DNA of 64,000 nucleotides from Candidatus Sulfopaludibacter sp. SbA3 (lineage in GTDB: Bacteria > Acidobacteriota > Terriglobia > Bryobacterales > Bryobacteraceae). Under the pieces are notes generated by a model that was given only the letters and a program-made list of their open reading frames with translations, was not told the origin of the DNA and did no database searches. This document shows positions 1-8,470 of the stretch, piece after piece. Made by a program: the position numbers and the translations under genes. Numbering within the stretch: the first letter of the stretch is position 1; each line of letters opens with the position of its first letter. Location of the stretch: NCBI GenBank assembly GCA_945890485.1, contig CAMDCN010000003.1, positions 62,001-126,000 on the forward strand, given 5' to 3'.

Positions 1-711
1 GAAATACTGCCCGGCTTCCTTGCCCACTTCGTGCGTGCTGCCGTTCACCAACCGCAACCGGATCCGGTTGTTCGCGGAGTCCGGCACCGCGATTGCTTCT
101 GTGGCGATCGTGATCCGTGGGGCGTCTCCCGCCGCTTCCTGGGTGCTTCGTTTCCGTTGCTCCGGCGGCGTCATGTCGGCGATGAAGACGTTCCGCCAAC
201 GGGTGACCGGGCCGGAGATCACGTCCCCGATGTAGATCGTCTTATTCGGGAACTGCTCGGCGAATACCCGCGGCTGAATCTCGGCCGTCATCTGGTCGGC
301 GATGATCTGGTTCAGGATGCGTACGGTCTCCCGGATGGAGTAGGGCGTCAGATAAAGCGAACAGGCCGCCGTCATCAGCGAGCCCATTACGGCAAACACC
401 ATAACCGGTCCCAGCACCCGCCGCCCCGGGACGCCCGCCGCCCGCATGGCTATGATTTCGCCATCGGACGACATTCGGCTCAGCCCGATCAACACCCCGA
501 CTAAGACGCCCACGGGCAGCGTCATCATCAGCGTGAACGGCATCACCAGCAGGAACAGATAGCCGACCGTGGAACTCGAAGCCGCCCCGCGCACCAACTG
601 TTCAAACAACAGACTGATGCGCTGCAGGAAGAGGACGAAGCTGAACAACAGCGTGCCTAGTCCAGCGCCCGCCAACACCTCCCGGAAAATCGAACGGCTC
701 AGCAGACCCAT
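1..711 (-). CDS. LptF/LptG-family lipopolysaccharide export permease, C-terminus cut by window edge
   Basis: Reading the minus strand from ATG at 711 gives 237 residues with no stop before the window edge, so the 3' end lies outside. The N-terminus starts MGLLSRSIFREVLAG and runs into hydrophobic segments around residues 10-35 and 55-80. Between them and after them are family-like stretches (VGVLVGVLIGLSRMSSDGE, then IIAMRAAGVPGRRV), followed by a third hydrophobic segment and a soluble beta-rich part (IYIGDVISG). This is the YjgP/YjgQ (LptF/LptG) layout: inner-membrane permease subunits that extract LPS for transport to the outer membrane. Which of the two subunits it is cannot be decided. 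It starts 9 bases after the stop of the TldE-like gene, so it is probably the last visible gene of that operon. Family assignment is fairly sure. Confidence 0.85.
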   Translation of the reverse strand, partial: MGLLSRSIFREVLAGAGLGTLLFSFVLFLQRISLLFEQLVRGAASSSTVGYLFLLVMPFTLMMTLPVGVLVGVLIGLSRMSSDGEIIAMRAAGVPGRRVLGPVMVFAVMGSLMTAACSLYLTPYSIRETVRILNQIIADQMTAEIQPRVFAEQFPNKTIYIGDVISGPVTRWRNVFIADMTPPEQRKRSTQEAAGDAPRITIATEAIAVPDSANNRIRLRLVNGSTHEVGKEAGQYF

Positions 712-720
712 ACTGACGAA

Positions 721-2475
721 CTAACCCGCGCTTTCAATCGGAGGCGGAGGCACCATGGGCGCGCTGGGACGTTCCTCTTGCGGCCGATCCATGTCGATCT
801 CATCAAACAGCAGCGAAGGAGCCACCACCGTCATTCCAGTCACAAACCCGCCTGCGCCCATCAACGCTAGCGGGTAGCTGTTCGCCATCAGGTCCAGCGT
901 GTGGGTCTCGGAACTCGCGGCTAAAATATCGCGAAGCGCCCGCGCGGTCAACCCGCGGAAACGCATCCCCCGCACGAGCTCTTCGCGGCCATCCGGATAG
1001 ACCCGGTACACCGCCAACGGCAACGAGATCGGCCGGTTGCCGCCACCGGACTGCAAGGAGGCGGCCAATCGCCGGAACTCACCTACGCTGGCCGAACTGG
1101 GGAAATCGATCTTTCGCACGATGATGCCGTAGGGCTTGTTGCGCTGCTTGATGGTGTCGATCAGCTTCGCCTTCAGTGCGGACAAGGCAATCGTGTCTTT
1201 GGCCTTGACCAATAGATTGCTCGGCAACGCGGCATTGGCGCCGAACGATCCGGGTAGGCGCGCCCGTCCATTGGAGCCTTCGAATCCGCGAACCGGCTGC
1301 CTCGTGAGCAGGAAGTTCTTCAACGTCCCCTGGCTAACGATGGGCAGCGCCTGCGGAACGACTCCTTCCATATCGATTTCGTAAGAGCCAAACAACGGAC
1401 GGCCTTTGGCGTCCTTGGCGAACGGATCGTCGGTCACGTCCAGGAAATCCGGCATTACCCGCGCGCCCAGCCGCCCTTCGAAGTCCGAAGGAGGCAGATT
1501 CACGGGGCGTCCCGGCTCGGAGATCGGGGAGCGCACCAGCCCCAGATTCCCGCCCAACATCTGTCCTAGCAACTGCGCCGAAGCTTCCCCTTCAAACAAA
1601 ACCGGGCCATTGTAGGCCTCGCCGAGGGGTGCGGCGCACAGCGCCGTCAGGCGGGTGGCCATCGAGTGAATTGCCTTCGTGATCTCGGCGTCAGAAGGGA
1701 GATTCGCCGCCTCAAACGCATGGAACGTCAGGTAGTCACGCAGCGGGCTGCCGTCATCCGCGAGCGCTTCAGCCCGCACCCGCAGCGTCACAATGTTTTC
1801 CGGGCTCCGGAAGAAGGTTCCTTCCGTGTTCCCAAAGTAGGAAGTCGACACTCCCTCTTCGTACTCCACCCGGGAATCGAGGACCTTGGGATACGCCGCG
1901 AAGAGCGCCGACAGCGTCCGCACCCGTTCGTTCGCCCGTTTCTCGTCGAGCTTTAACTTCGGAACCGGCAGTATTTTCACCACGGGGGCCTGCTTAGCGA
2001 AGTCGTTCAACTTCTCGGCCTGATTCACGTTCTTCAGTGCGGCGCGCTTGAGCGAAAGCGTCTCCACCGCCGCCTTGTAGCTCCGGTCCGTCGCCAGCCA
2101 AAGGTCTTGCCGGATCTGGTTTTCGTCCGCCTCAAGCGGCCAATTTTCGTTGTCGAATCGAGCTCCCCGCACCATGCCGGTGTAGACACAGTTCGTGTTG
2201 TCAAACTCGTAGCTGCCCACGCGGACCTGGACGCGCGGCAGGCGGTAGTTGGAGGTCCTCGAAATCAACAACCCGCCCAGTGTGGCCGAGCAGTTCAAAT
2301 TCGTGCCTTGCTCTAAAACATATTGAATGTAATAGGGCGTCTCGCCGGCGAGGCGAAGCTTCAGCGACCGGTCCAACTCCGACCGCATCGCTTCCAGAAT
2401 CGGATCATTGAGCTTGGTCTGCCCCGGCGCCGCGACTGCGGCCCCGAGGAGCAAGCCGAACGTACGGCGCCTCAT
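721..2475 (-). CDS. TldE/PmbA-like protein with signal peptide, metal site lost
   Basis: A 584-residue TldD/PmbA-family protein. The N-terminus MRRRTFGLLLGAAVAAPGQT looks like a short Tat or Sec export signal, whereas the classical TldD/TldE proteins are cytoplasmic and about 100 residues shorter. The C-terminal two thirds align by eye with the neighbouring TldD-like protein (shared stretches 'LAVYRVYPDGR' versus 'LVVYRVYPDGR', and 'LLTRQPVRGF' versus 'LLSRSPIAGF'). Where the neighbour has its zinc motif HEIFGH, this protein has GQMLGG, and the C-terminal Cys ligand is also absent (MGAGGF in place of YCGAES). That matches the non-catalytic TldE partner of the TldD/TldE heterodimeric protease. 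Its ATG overlaps the TldD-like stop by 4 bases, so the two are translationally coupled. The substrate is unknown. Confidence 0.85.
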   Translation of the reverse strand: MRRRTFGLLLGAAVAAPGQTKLNDPILEAMRSELDRSLKLRLAGETPYYIQYVLEQGTNLNCSATLGGLLISRTSNYRLPRVQVRVGSYEFDNTNCVYTGMVRGARFDNENWPLEADENQIRQDLWLATDRSYKAAVETLSLKRAALKNVNQAEKLNDFAKQAPVVKILPVPKLKLDEKRANERVRTLSALFAAYPKVLDSRVEYEEGVSTSYFGNTEGTFFRSPENIVTLRVRAEALADDGSPLRDYLTFHAFEAANLPSDAEITKAIHSMATRLTALCAAPLGEAYNGPVLFEGEASAQLLGQMLGGNLGLVRSPISEPGRPVNLPPSDFEGRLGARVMPDFLDVTDDPFAKDAKGRPLFGSYEIDMEGVVPQALPIVSQGTLKNFLLTRQPVRGFEGSNGRARLPGSFGANAALPSNLLVKAKDTIALSALKAKLIDTIKQRNKPYGIIVRKIDFPSSASVGEFRRLAASLQSGGGNRPISLPLAVYRVYPDGREELVRGMRFRGLTARALRDILAASSETHTLDLMANSYPLALMGAGGFVTGMTVVAPSLLFDEIDMDRPQEERPSAPMVPPPPIESAG

Positions 2476-4160
2476 CGGTCGCCTCCATCGGTCCGCGTCG
2501 GCCGGCCCAGCAGCGGTGGACGCTCCTGCGAACGGTTCTTCTTCTGCACTTCAATCTCCGTCACCAGCAACGCCGGCGAAATCGCCGAAACCGGAACGCT
2601 TCCGCTTTCCGCACCGCAGTAGCCATTGAATACCTGCGGCTGATTGCCCGTCGCGACGATCTTGGCGAAACTCGCGAGAGGCGTGCCGACAATATCGGCC
2701 CCCCGAACCAACTCGTCGGGCCGTCCATCGGGATACACCCGGTAAACGACGAGCGGAATCACGGTAAACGCCTGTAGACCGGCCCGGCCCGTCGTTGTGA
2801 AGCCGCCCGTGACACTCTCAAAAAAGAGCCCGTACGGTTTACCCTGCTTCTTGATCTCTTCAATCAGCAGCTCCCGCAGCTTCGCATCCGGCACGCTGTT
2901 GCTAGAAGATACGATCAGATTGCTCTGCCGGGACACGATTTCCGCTCCAGCCTGCCGCCGTCCATGACCATTCGACTTCGCAAACCCGGCAATCGGCGAC
3001 CGCGATAGCAAAAAGGTTTTGAGGATTCCCCCCTCCACCACCGGCACCCGGCGCGCTACCACGCCTTCATCGTCAAAGTCGTACCAACCGTAAAGATCCG
3101 TCTCCGCCATCCGCTTCACGGTTGGATCAAAGGTGACGGAGAGAAAGGTTGGCAGCACCGGCCCGTTCACGCTTTTGGTGAATGTCTGCCCTTCGGTTTC
3201 GTCCTTTTGCCGGTGGCCTTCGATGCGATGGCCGAAAATCTCGTGGAAAAACACGCCAGCCGCCCGGCCCGAGAGGATCGCCGGCCCGACAAACGGATCC
3301 ACTTCCGGAGCTCGCAGCAAGCCGCGCAAGTCCTTCGCCACACGGTCCACTGCCGCTTCCACTGCCTTATCGCTCGGAAGCCGCGCAGGATCCTCCGCTT
3401 CGATGGTCTCCGAAGTGGCCAGATCCATACCGTCCGACGCCTTCGACCGCGCCGAAATCATGATCCGCGCATACGTCCGGCCGTGCTGCAAACGGGTGCC
3501 CTCCGTGTTTACGAAGGTCTTCGTCTCCCGCTGTGCGATCACCGTCACCGAGGAACTGAGAATGTCCTGATACTCGGTGAACCGCTTCGACCATTGCCGT
3601 GCTCGGCCGGCCCACTTGTCCGCTTCGAAGCGAAGCTCCGGAGTGCTCTTGAAAGAAACCACCGGTTCGGCAGGCGAAAAATCTCCCGACTGATCGGTCG
3701 CTTCCACTTTTACTTCTTTGTTCGTTCGAATGTTCAACAACCGCTGCGAAGCCGCACGATAGACGCCATCGGTGTCCATCCAAATCCGACGTTTCAATGC
3801 ATTTGCGTTGTCGTCGAGCGAGAGAAGGGAGCCGTTGGTAAATGTGGCGAAATTCCGTCCCACCCGGCGGTAGTTGTCCAATTGCGGAGAGCCAACTCGC
3901 AACGTAACGTCCAGCGAACGAGACTTCGAGGAGTCCTTCGAGGCCAACATTCCGCTCGTTGCGGTGAGAACATGCGTTTCTTGCTGCGTCACGGCGTAGG
4001 CGAGGAAGTAAGGCGCCGGATCTCCCTTGCCCTTCAATGCCGTAAAGTTCCGCTCCATCTCCGATGCCAGAATTTGCACCAGGGGAGGCGGAGACTGTGC
4101 ACCGGCGGGCAAAATCGCGAAAATTAGCGCTACAGGAACGAATGGAAACGGAGACCGCAC
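2472..4160 (-). CDS. TldD-like zinc metalloprotease with signal peptide
   Basis: A TldD/PmbA-family protease of 562 residues from the chosen start. The HEIFGH motif (H306, E307, H311 from the GTG at 4160) supplies two metal ligands of the family. A Cys in 'YCGAESGSVPV' near the C-terminus fits the third ligand known from TldD. The start is uncertain. The frame stays open to a TTG at 4214, but GTG at 4160 gives a normal 23-residue signal peptide (RSPFPFVPVALIFAILPAGA, then QS), so it is preferred although no clear ribosome site precedes it. Export is unusual for this family. Together with the coupled, catalytically dead homologue downstream it should form a TldD/TldE-type heterodimer in the periplasm or outer face (inference). 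It lies 58 bases downstream of the response regulator gene. Confidence 0.85.
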   Translation of the reverse strand: MRSPFPFVPVALIFAILPAGAQSPPPLVQILASEMERNFTALKGKGDPAPYFLAYAVTQQETHVLTATSGMLASKDSSKSRSLDVTLRVGSPQLDNYRRVGRNFATFTNGSLLSLDDNANALKRRIWMDTDGVYRAASQRLLNIRTNKEVKVEATDQSGDFSPAEPVVSFKSTPELRFEADKWAGRARQWSKRFTEYQDILSSSVTVIAQRETKTFVNTEGTRLQHGRTYARIMISARSKASDGMDLATSETIEAEDPARLPSDKAVEAAVDRVAKDLRGLLRAPEVDPFVGPAILSGRAAGVFFHEIFGHRIEGHRQKDETEGQTFTKSVNGPVLPTFLSVTFDPTVKRMAETDLYGWYDFDDEGVVARRVPVVEGGILKTFLLSRSPIAGFAKSNGHGRRQAGAEIVSRQSNLIVSSSNSVPDAKLRELLIEEIKKQGKPYGLFFESVTGGFTTTGRAGLQAFTVIPLVVYRVYPDGRPDELVRGADIVGTPLASFAKIVATGNQPQVFNGYCGAESGSVPVSAISPALLVTEIEVQKKNRSQERPPLLGRPTRTDGGDR

Positions 4161-4218
4161 CCCTAGCAGAATATCACGCAGGGGGTGCGGTGCCGGTAAA
4201 CATGCACGGGCCAAGGGC

Positions 4219-4878
4219 CTACGACGCCTTCGCCAAGTGGTCCATACCGCCTTTTTGACGGATCACCGACAGTGCGAGCCCGTAGCGGCCACGGACGCCG
4301 GTCTTTTCAAAAATGTGCTTCAAGTGGATTTTTACCGTGCCCGGCCGGATCCCCAATTCCCGGGCAATCTCCTTGTTTTTCATGCCCTGTTCCACCAGTT
4401 CAAGCACCTGCTGCTCGCGCGGCGTCAGCTCACTGCGCGAATTCCGCTCAAGACGGCTCGGATCCCGAAACACGGCATCGGCCATCCAACTGTTCCCTTT
4501 CGCCACGGCACGCAAGCAAGCGACTACTGTTTCCGGGTCCGAAGTCTTTCGTAGGATGCCGCGGGCGCCGGACTGCAAGAATCGAAGAGCTTCGGCTTCG
4601 GTAATTGATACTCCCCAAATGACGACCTCCGTTTCGGCGGGCAACATGGCTTTGGCAAGCGCCAGCCAGTCCAAAACCGCTTGAATTCCGAGCGATTTGT
4701 CGATCATCACCACGCCGGGACGTTGCTGCCGGACAATCTCGCCCACTCCAACCAGTGTTTCGGTGCGACCCAAGTACTCTAGATCCGGGCAGGCGGCAAG
4801 AACGGCGCGAATGCCTTCGGCGGTCACCGGTTGTGTTTCGCACAGTAGGACGGACTTCTTGTTTAGGTTCTGTTCCAT
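4219..4878 (-). CDS. NarL/FixJ-type response regulator with LuxR HTH
   Basis: About 219 residues from ATG 4878, chosen because it gives MEQNLNKKSVLLCETQPV, the normal receiver-domain beginning. In-frame starts up to 4983 would add an unstructured leader. Residues 10-125 form a receiver domain with a candidate phospho-acceptor Asp in 'VVMIDKS' and the conserved Lys in 'ILRKTS'. The first acidic pair is reduced to a single Glu ('CETQ'), so phosphorylation may be atypical. The C-terminal LuxR helix-turn-helix is canonical (ELTPREQQVLELVEQGMKNK, then EIARELGI). No histidine kinase lies in view. It is divergent from the CpaE-like gene and is the first gene of a same-strand run into the TldD/TldE pair, which it may control (inference). 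Confidence 0.85.
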   Translation of the reverse strand: MEQNLNKKSVLLCETQPVTAEGIRAVLAACPDLEYLGRTETLVGVGEIVRQQRPGVVMIDKSLGIQAVLDWLALAKAMLPAETEVVIWGVSITEAEALRFLQSGARGILRKTSDPETVVACLRAVAKGNSWMADAVFRDPSRLERNSRSELTPREQQVLELVEQGMKNKEIARELGIRPGTVKIHLKHIFEKTGVRGRYGLALSVIRQKGGMDHLAKAS

Positions 4879-5027
4879 ATTCTCGTTCCCAGTGAGGGGA
4901 TAACTCCTATTGAGAGGCATATCGACCACCCCGCTTGGGGTCTTAGTGCATTTCCAGCGATGGGCGGACGAATTTGGCCTCATGTTTTTGCTCCGGCCCG
5001 CCGATCTCTTTTCCTAGGGGAGCCCCA

Positions 5028-6239
5028 TTGCCCAAGGACATTTGGCAGGTCATCGTAATTAGTCCGAGCCGGAAATACGTCGCCGAACTGCTTCCGATCA
5101 TTTCGAATGAAATGGCCGACGCGCCGATCATCGAAATCGGGGGCTATCCTGCGCCTAATAATCTCAATGAACTGCCGCTCACCAGCGCTGCCAGTCTCTG
5201 TTTCCTCGATGTTTCGAGCGATCAGCGGACGGCGCTCGCTGTGCTGTCGTCCCTGGCGGCGCTCAAGGCGAATCTGCACGTGGTTGTGCTTGTTGAGGAA
5301 GCAGACCCCACGCTGATTCTGCAATGTCTCCGCGGCGGCGCTCAGGAGTTCCTGACCCGTCCGTTCACCCAGGAACAGCTCCGCCAGGTTCTCGAAAAGC
5401 TCAGCCGCCTCAGCCCCTCCCTCGGCGTTGAGAGAGGCCGCGTCACGGCGATCATCCCCGCCAAGGGAGCCTGTGGCGCGACGACGCTGGCCTCCAATCT
5501 CGCTGTGCACTTCAAACGAATCAGTGACGGCCGGGTCTTGCTGGCCGATCTCGATCCGCTTACGGGTACCGTCTCCTTCCTCCTCAAACTGAAGTCCACC
5601 TACAGCTTCCTCGACGCGCTTCAGCACGCCGATAGCCTGGACGCTGACCTTTGGAAAGGGCTGGTCGCACAGAGCCAAGGAATTGACGTTCTGCTGCCGC
5701 CTGAAAACCCGGTCGACAGTATTCAGGGCCTGCGTTCGGCCACGCCGATCCTCGATTTCGTCCGCCGCACGTATGACCATGTCGTAGTCGACCTCGGCTC
5801 CATTTACGGGGATTGGACTGTCTCTGTAGCTCGCGCAGCCGACGAGGTACTGGTCATTTCCACCAACGAACTCCCTGCGCTGCAAGCCACTGCTCGAGGT
5901 CTGCAATACCTCGAATCGTCCGGGATCCAGCGCCACAAAACCAAGCTCATCATCAACCGGTTCAACAAGGACGCAGGCCTGAACAAAGAGATGATCGAAA
6001 TGGCCCTGCACACCGACGTCCACCACCTCGTTCCCAGCGATTACGAAAACGTCCAACGGGCGCTGCTCGATGGCAAAGTGATCCCGACCACTACGGCCTT
6101 TGGGAAAAGCGTGCTCGCGCTCGCTCAAAACCTACTCGGCAAGACAGGCAAAGAGGCCGAGACCGCCAAAAAGTCCTCTCCGGGTGGCGTATTCTCCGGC
6201 AGCCTCACGGGACTTTTCAAAGCCTTTTCCCGCGGCTAG
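5028..6239 (+). CDS. cpaE: CpaE/TadZ-like pilus assembly ATPase (MinD/ParA fold)
   Basis: A 403-residue protein beginning at TTG 5028. That start is chosen because AGGGGAG lies five bases upstream, while an earlier in-frame TTG at 4974 has no such site. Residues about 1-125 resemble a receiver domain ('CFLDVSSDQR', 'LTRPFTQEQL'). They are followed by a deviant Walker A (AKGACGATTLASN) and 'VLLADLDP', then 'DHVVVDLG', all typical of MinD/ParA ATPases. This order, pseudo-receiver then ATPase, is that of CpaE/TadZ, which localises Tad/Flp pilus machinery at the pole. No other Tad structural gene is nearby, but a prepilin peptidase lies at about 24.5 kb. The divergent response-regulator gene shares the 150-base upstream region. 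Confidence 0.85.
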   Translation: MPKDIWQVIVISPSRKYVAELLPIISNEMADAPIIEIGGYPAPNNLNELPLTSAASLCFLDVSSDQRTALAVLSSLAALKANLHVVVLVEEADPTLILQCLRGGAQEFLTRPFTQEQLRQVLEKLSRLSPSLGVERGRVTAIIPAKGACGATTLASNLAVHFKRISDGRVLLADLDPLTGTVSFLLKLKSTYSFLDALQHADSLDADLWKGLVAQSQGIDVLLPPENPVDSIQGLRSATPILDFVRRTYDHVVVDLGSIYGDWTVSVARAADEVLVISTNELPALQATARGLQYLESSGIQRHKTKLIINRFNKDAGLNKEMIEMALHTDVHHLVPSDYENVQRALLDGKVIPTTTAFGKSVLALAQNLLGKTGKEAETAKKSSPGGVFSGSLTGLFKAFSRG

Positions 6240-7208
6240 TTGCTATTCTGGCGTTTGCTTCCACTGGATCTCGGCAACGCAGCAGAATATCTGGCCGCCC
6301 AAGGGTTTCCCCTCCGCGGCGATATTACGCCGCTCGGAGGTGGGGTCTCGAACACGGTGCTGCTGGCGGAAACGGTACACGGCCGACTTGTCGTCAAACA
6401 GGCTCTCGAACGCTTACGGGTGGCCGAGGAGTGGCTCTCTGACCCCGCGCGAACTCTTCGCGAAGCCGCCGCCCTCCGCGATGTCGCCCCTCTCCTTCCC
6501 GCCGGAGCGGTTCCCGCCATCGCCTTTCTTGACGAAGAAAACTACATCTACGCCATGGAGGCGGCCCCCGATGGCGCCCAGGATTGGAAGACCCTCCTGC
6601 TGGCTGGCGAAATCGACCCCGCCGTCGGCGGCCAGATTGGCCAGTTGCTCGCCCAGCAAGTGGCCGCTACCCGCAGCGCCACCCCTTGGCGAGACCGCTA
6701 CGGCGATCAACGTGTCTTTGACGAGCTCCGGCTCGACCCCTACTACCGGTTTACCGCCGCTCGCCATCCCGATCTGGCGCCGTACTTTGCGCAAGCCATA
6801 GCCCGATGCCAGGACCAGGCCTCGAGCCTTGTTCACGGCGACTGGTCGCCCAAGAACATGCTCATCGCCAATGGCCGCCCCATGCTCATCGACTATGAGG
6901 TGGTCCACTATGGCGACCCGGCGTTTGATGCCGCCTTCCTGCTGAATCATCTGCTGCTGAAGTCTCTGCACCTCTCCCATTGGCGAAGCGAATATCGAGA
7001 AGCGGCGGCGGCGTTCTGGGCCTCCGCCGCTCCAGCGGTCTCCGCGGAAGGCGTAAAGCTGCACCTGGGTTGCCTTTTGCTGGCCCGTGTCGACGGCAAG
7101 TCCCCCGCCGAATACCTAAACTACGAAACGAAGCCAATCGTCCGAGCGCTGGCCCGCGATATTCTGGTTGCTCCACCCCGCGACGTCCTGGACCTCTGGA
7201 GCCGATGA
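6240..7208 (+). CDS. APH-fold phosphotransferase (small-molecule kinase)
   Basis: Up to 322 residues with the aminoglycoside phosphotransferase/choline-kinase fold. The catalytic loop is 'LVHGDWSPKNMLI' (HGDxxxxN) and the metal-binding acidic residues follow in 'LIDYEVVHYGDPAFD'. An N-terminal nucleotide-binding lobe contains 'LGGGVSNTVLL' and the Lys of 'LVVKQAL'. Methylthioribose kinase and homoserine kinase II belong to the same fold, and the substrate cannot be read from sequence. The start is uncertain: TTG at 6240 directly follows the CpaE stop and TTG at 6255 is also possible; neither has a clear ribosome site. The stop overlaps the enolase-like start (ATGA), so the two are translationally coupled, suggesting a phosphorylated substrate handled by both. 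Confidence 0.75.
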   Translation: MLFWRLLPLDLGNAAEYLAAQGFPLRGDITPLGGGVSNTVLLAETVHGRLVVKQALERLRVAEEWLSDPARTLREAAALRDVAPLLPAGAVPAIAFLDEENYIYAMEAAPDGAQDWKTLLLAGEIDPAVGGQIGQLLAQQVAATRSATPWRDRYGDQRVFDELRLDPYYRFTAARHPDLAPYFAQAIARCQDQASSLVHGDWSPKNMLIANGRPMLIDYEVVHYGDPAFDAAFLLNHLLLKSLHLSHWRSEYREAAAAFWASAAPAVSAEGVKLHLGCLLLARVDGKSPAEYLNYETKPIVRALARDILVAPPRDVLDLWSR

Positions 7209-8470
7209 CCCTGACCCTACAACACTTACGCGCCCTTGAAATTCTCGATTCCCGCGGCCGGCCTACCCTGCAAGTCGAGGCTTGTCTCGCCGACGGCACT
7301 CGCGGCATCGCCCAGGTCCCCTCCGGCGCTTCTACCGGCACCCACGAGGCTCATGAGTGGCGGGACGGCGGCGCCTGGTATGGCGGCAAAGGCGTGCGGG
7401 GGGCCGCCCGCCACGTGGCCGAAATCTTCGCCCCCGCCTTGGCCGGGTTCCCCGTCGAAGACCAGCGCGCCCTCGATTCCCGCCTCCTCGAAATCGATGG
7501 CAGCCCGAACAAATCCCGCACCGGCGCCAATGCGGTCCTCGGCATCTCGTGCGCCGTCGCCCGGGCCGTTTCCAACGCCCGCAAAGAACCGCTGTATCGA
7601 ACCCTATCCCTCGGCGCCCCTCGCCTGCCCGTGCCCATGATCAACATCCTCTCGGGTGGCCTCCATGCTGGCGGCAATGTCGAGTTCCAGGACTTTCTCA
7701 TCATCCCCCACGGCTTCTCCACCATGGCCGAAGCGCTCGAAGCGACCGTCCGTATCCACACCACTGCCGGAGAACTCTTACGCCGCAGCGGGTACGTTCT
7801 TACCGGGGTCGCCGACGAAGGTGGCTGGGGCCCCCTGCTTCCGAGCAATGAAGAGGCGCTTTTCCTCCTTACCGTGGCCATCGCCGAAGCCGGCTACGCT
7901 CCCGGCGAACAGGTCTCCATCGCCCTCGATGTCGCCGCCACGCATTTCTACAGAGAAGGGAAGTACCACCTCGCGAGCGAAAAGCGATCGCTGTCGAGCG
8001 AAGAGATGGTGGAACTGCTCGCCCGCTGGTGCAACAGTTTTCCCGTTGTCTCCATCGAAGACGCCCTGGCGGAAGACGACTGGGACGGCTGGGTTCGTCT
8101 CACCGAACGCCTTGGCCACATTCAACTGGTCGGTGATGATCTGTTCACCACGAATGCTGCCCGTGTCCGGCAGGGCATTGAGCGCGGCGCCGCCAACGCT
8201 GTCCTTGTCAAAATGAACCAAATCGGGACGCTCACCGAAACGCTCGACGTCTGCACCCAGGCGCGCGCCGCTGGGTACAACGCCGTCATCTCCGCCCGCA
8301 GCGGGGAAACCGAAGACTCTTTCCTCGCCGATCTCGCCACCGCCACCGGCGCCGGCCAGATCAAAATCGGATCCATCACCCGGTCCGAGCGCCTCGCCAA
8401 ATACAACCGCCTCCTCGAGCTGGAAGCCTGGGAAGGCCTGCCCTTTGAAGGAATGAAGCCATGTCGATAA
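7205..8470 (+). CDS. divergent enolase (phosphopyruvate hydratase family)
   Basis: A 421-residue enolase-superfamily protein with both enolase domains. Matching landmarks are the mobile loop 'VPSGASTGTHEA' (39-50), H154, E205 ('ADEGG'), metal ligands D242, E285 and D311 ('GDDLF'), K336 in the signature 'VLVKMNQIGTLTET', and K387. Two residues critical in true enolases are changed: the position of yeast Glu168 is Asp163 ('FQDF' for 'QEF'), and yeast His373 of the 'SHRSGETED' motif is Ala364 ('SARSGETED'). It could be a slow enolase or a related dehydratase. ATG 7205 overlaps the kinase stop and has GGAG just upstream; its end overlaps the sulfatase start by 10 bases. The clustered kinase-enolase-sulfatase order is not a glycolytic arrangement. 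Confidence 0.8.
   Translation: MTLTLQHLRALEILDSRGRPTLQVEACLADGTRGIAQVPSGASTGTHEAHEWRDGGAWYGGKGVRGAARHVAEIFAPALAGFPVEDQRALDSRLLEIDGSPNKSRTGANAVLGISCAVARAVSNARKEPLYRTLSLGAPRLPVPMINILSGGLHAGGNVEFQDFLIIPHGFSTMAEALEATVRIHTTAGELLRRSGYVLTGVADEGGWGPLLPSNEEALFLLTVAIAEAGYAPGEQVSIALDVAATHFYREGKYHLASEKRSLSSEEMVELLARWCNSFPVVSIEDALAEDDWDGWVRLTERLGHIQLVGDDLFTTNAARVRQGIERGAANAVLVKMNQIGTLTETLDVCTQARAAGYNAVISARSGETEDSFLADLATATGAGQIKIGSITRSERLAKYNRLLELEAWEGLPFEGMKPCR

Noticed and set aside
4980-6128. 382-residue antisense frame over the CpaE-like gene
   Set aside because: No motif; the plus strand encodes a clear Walker-type ATPase with a good ribosome site.
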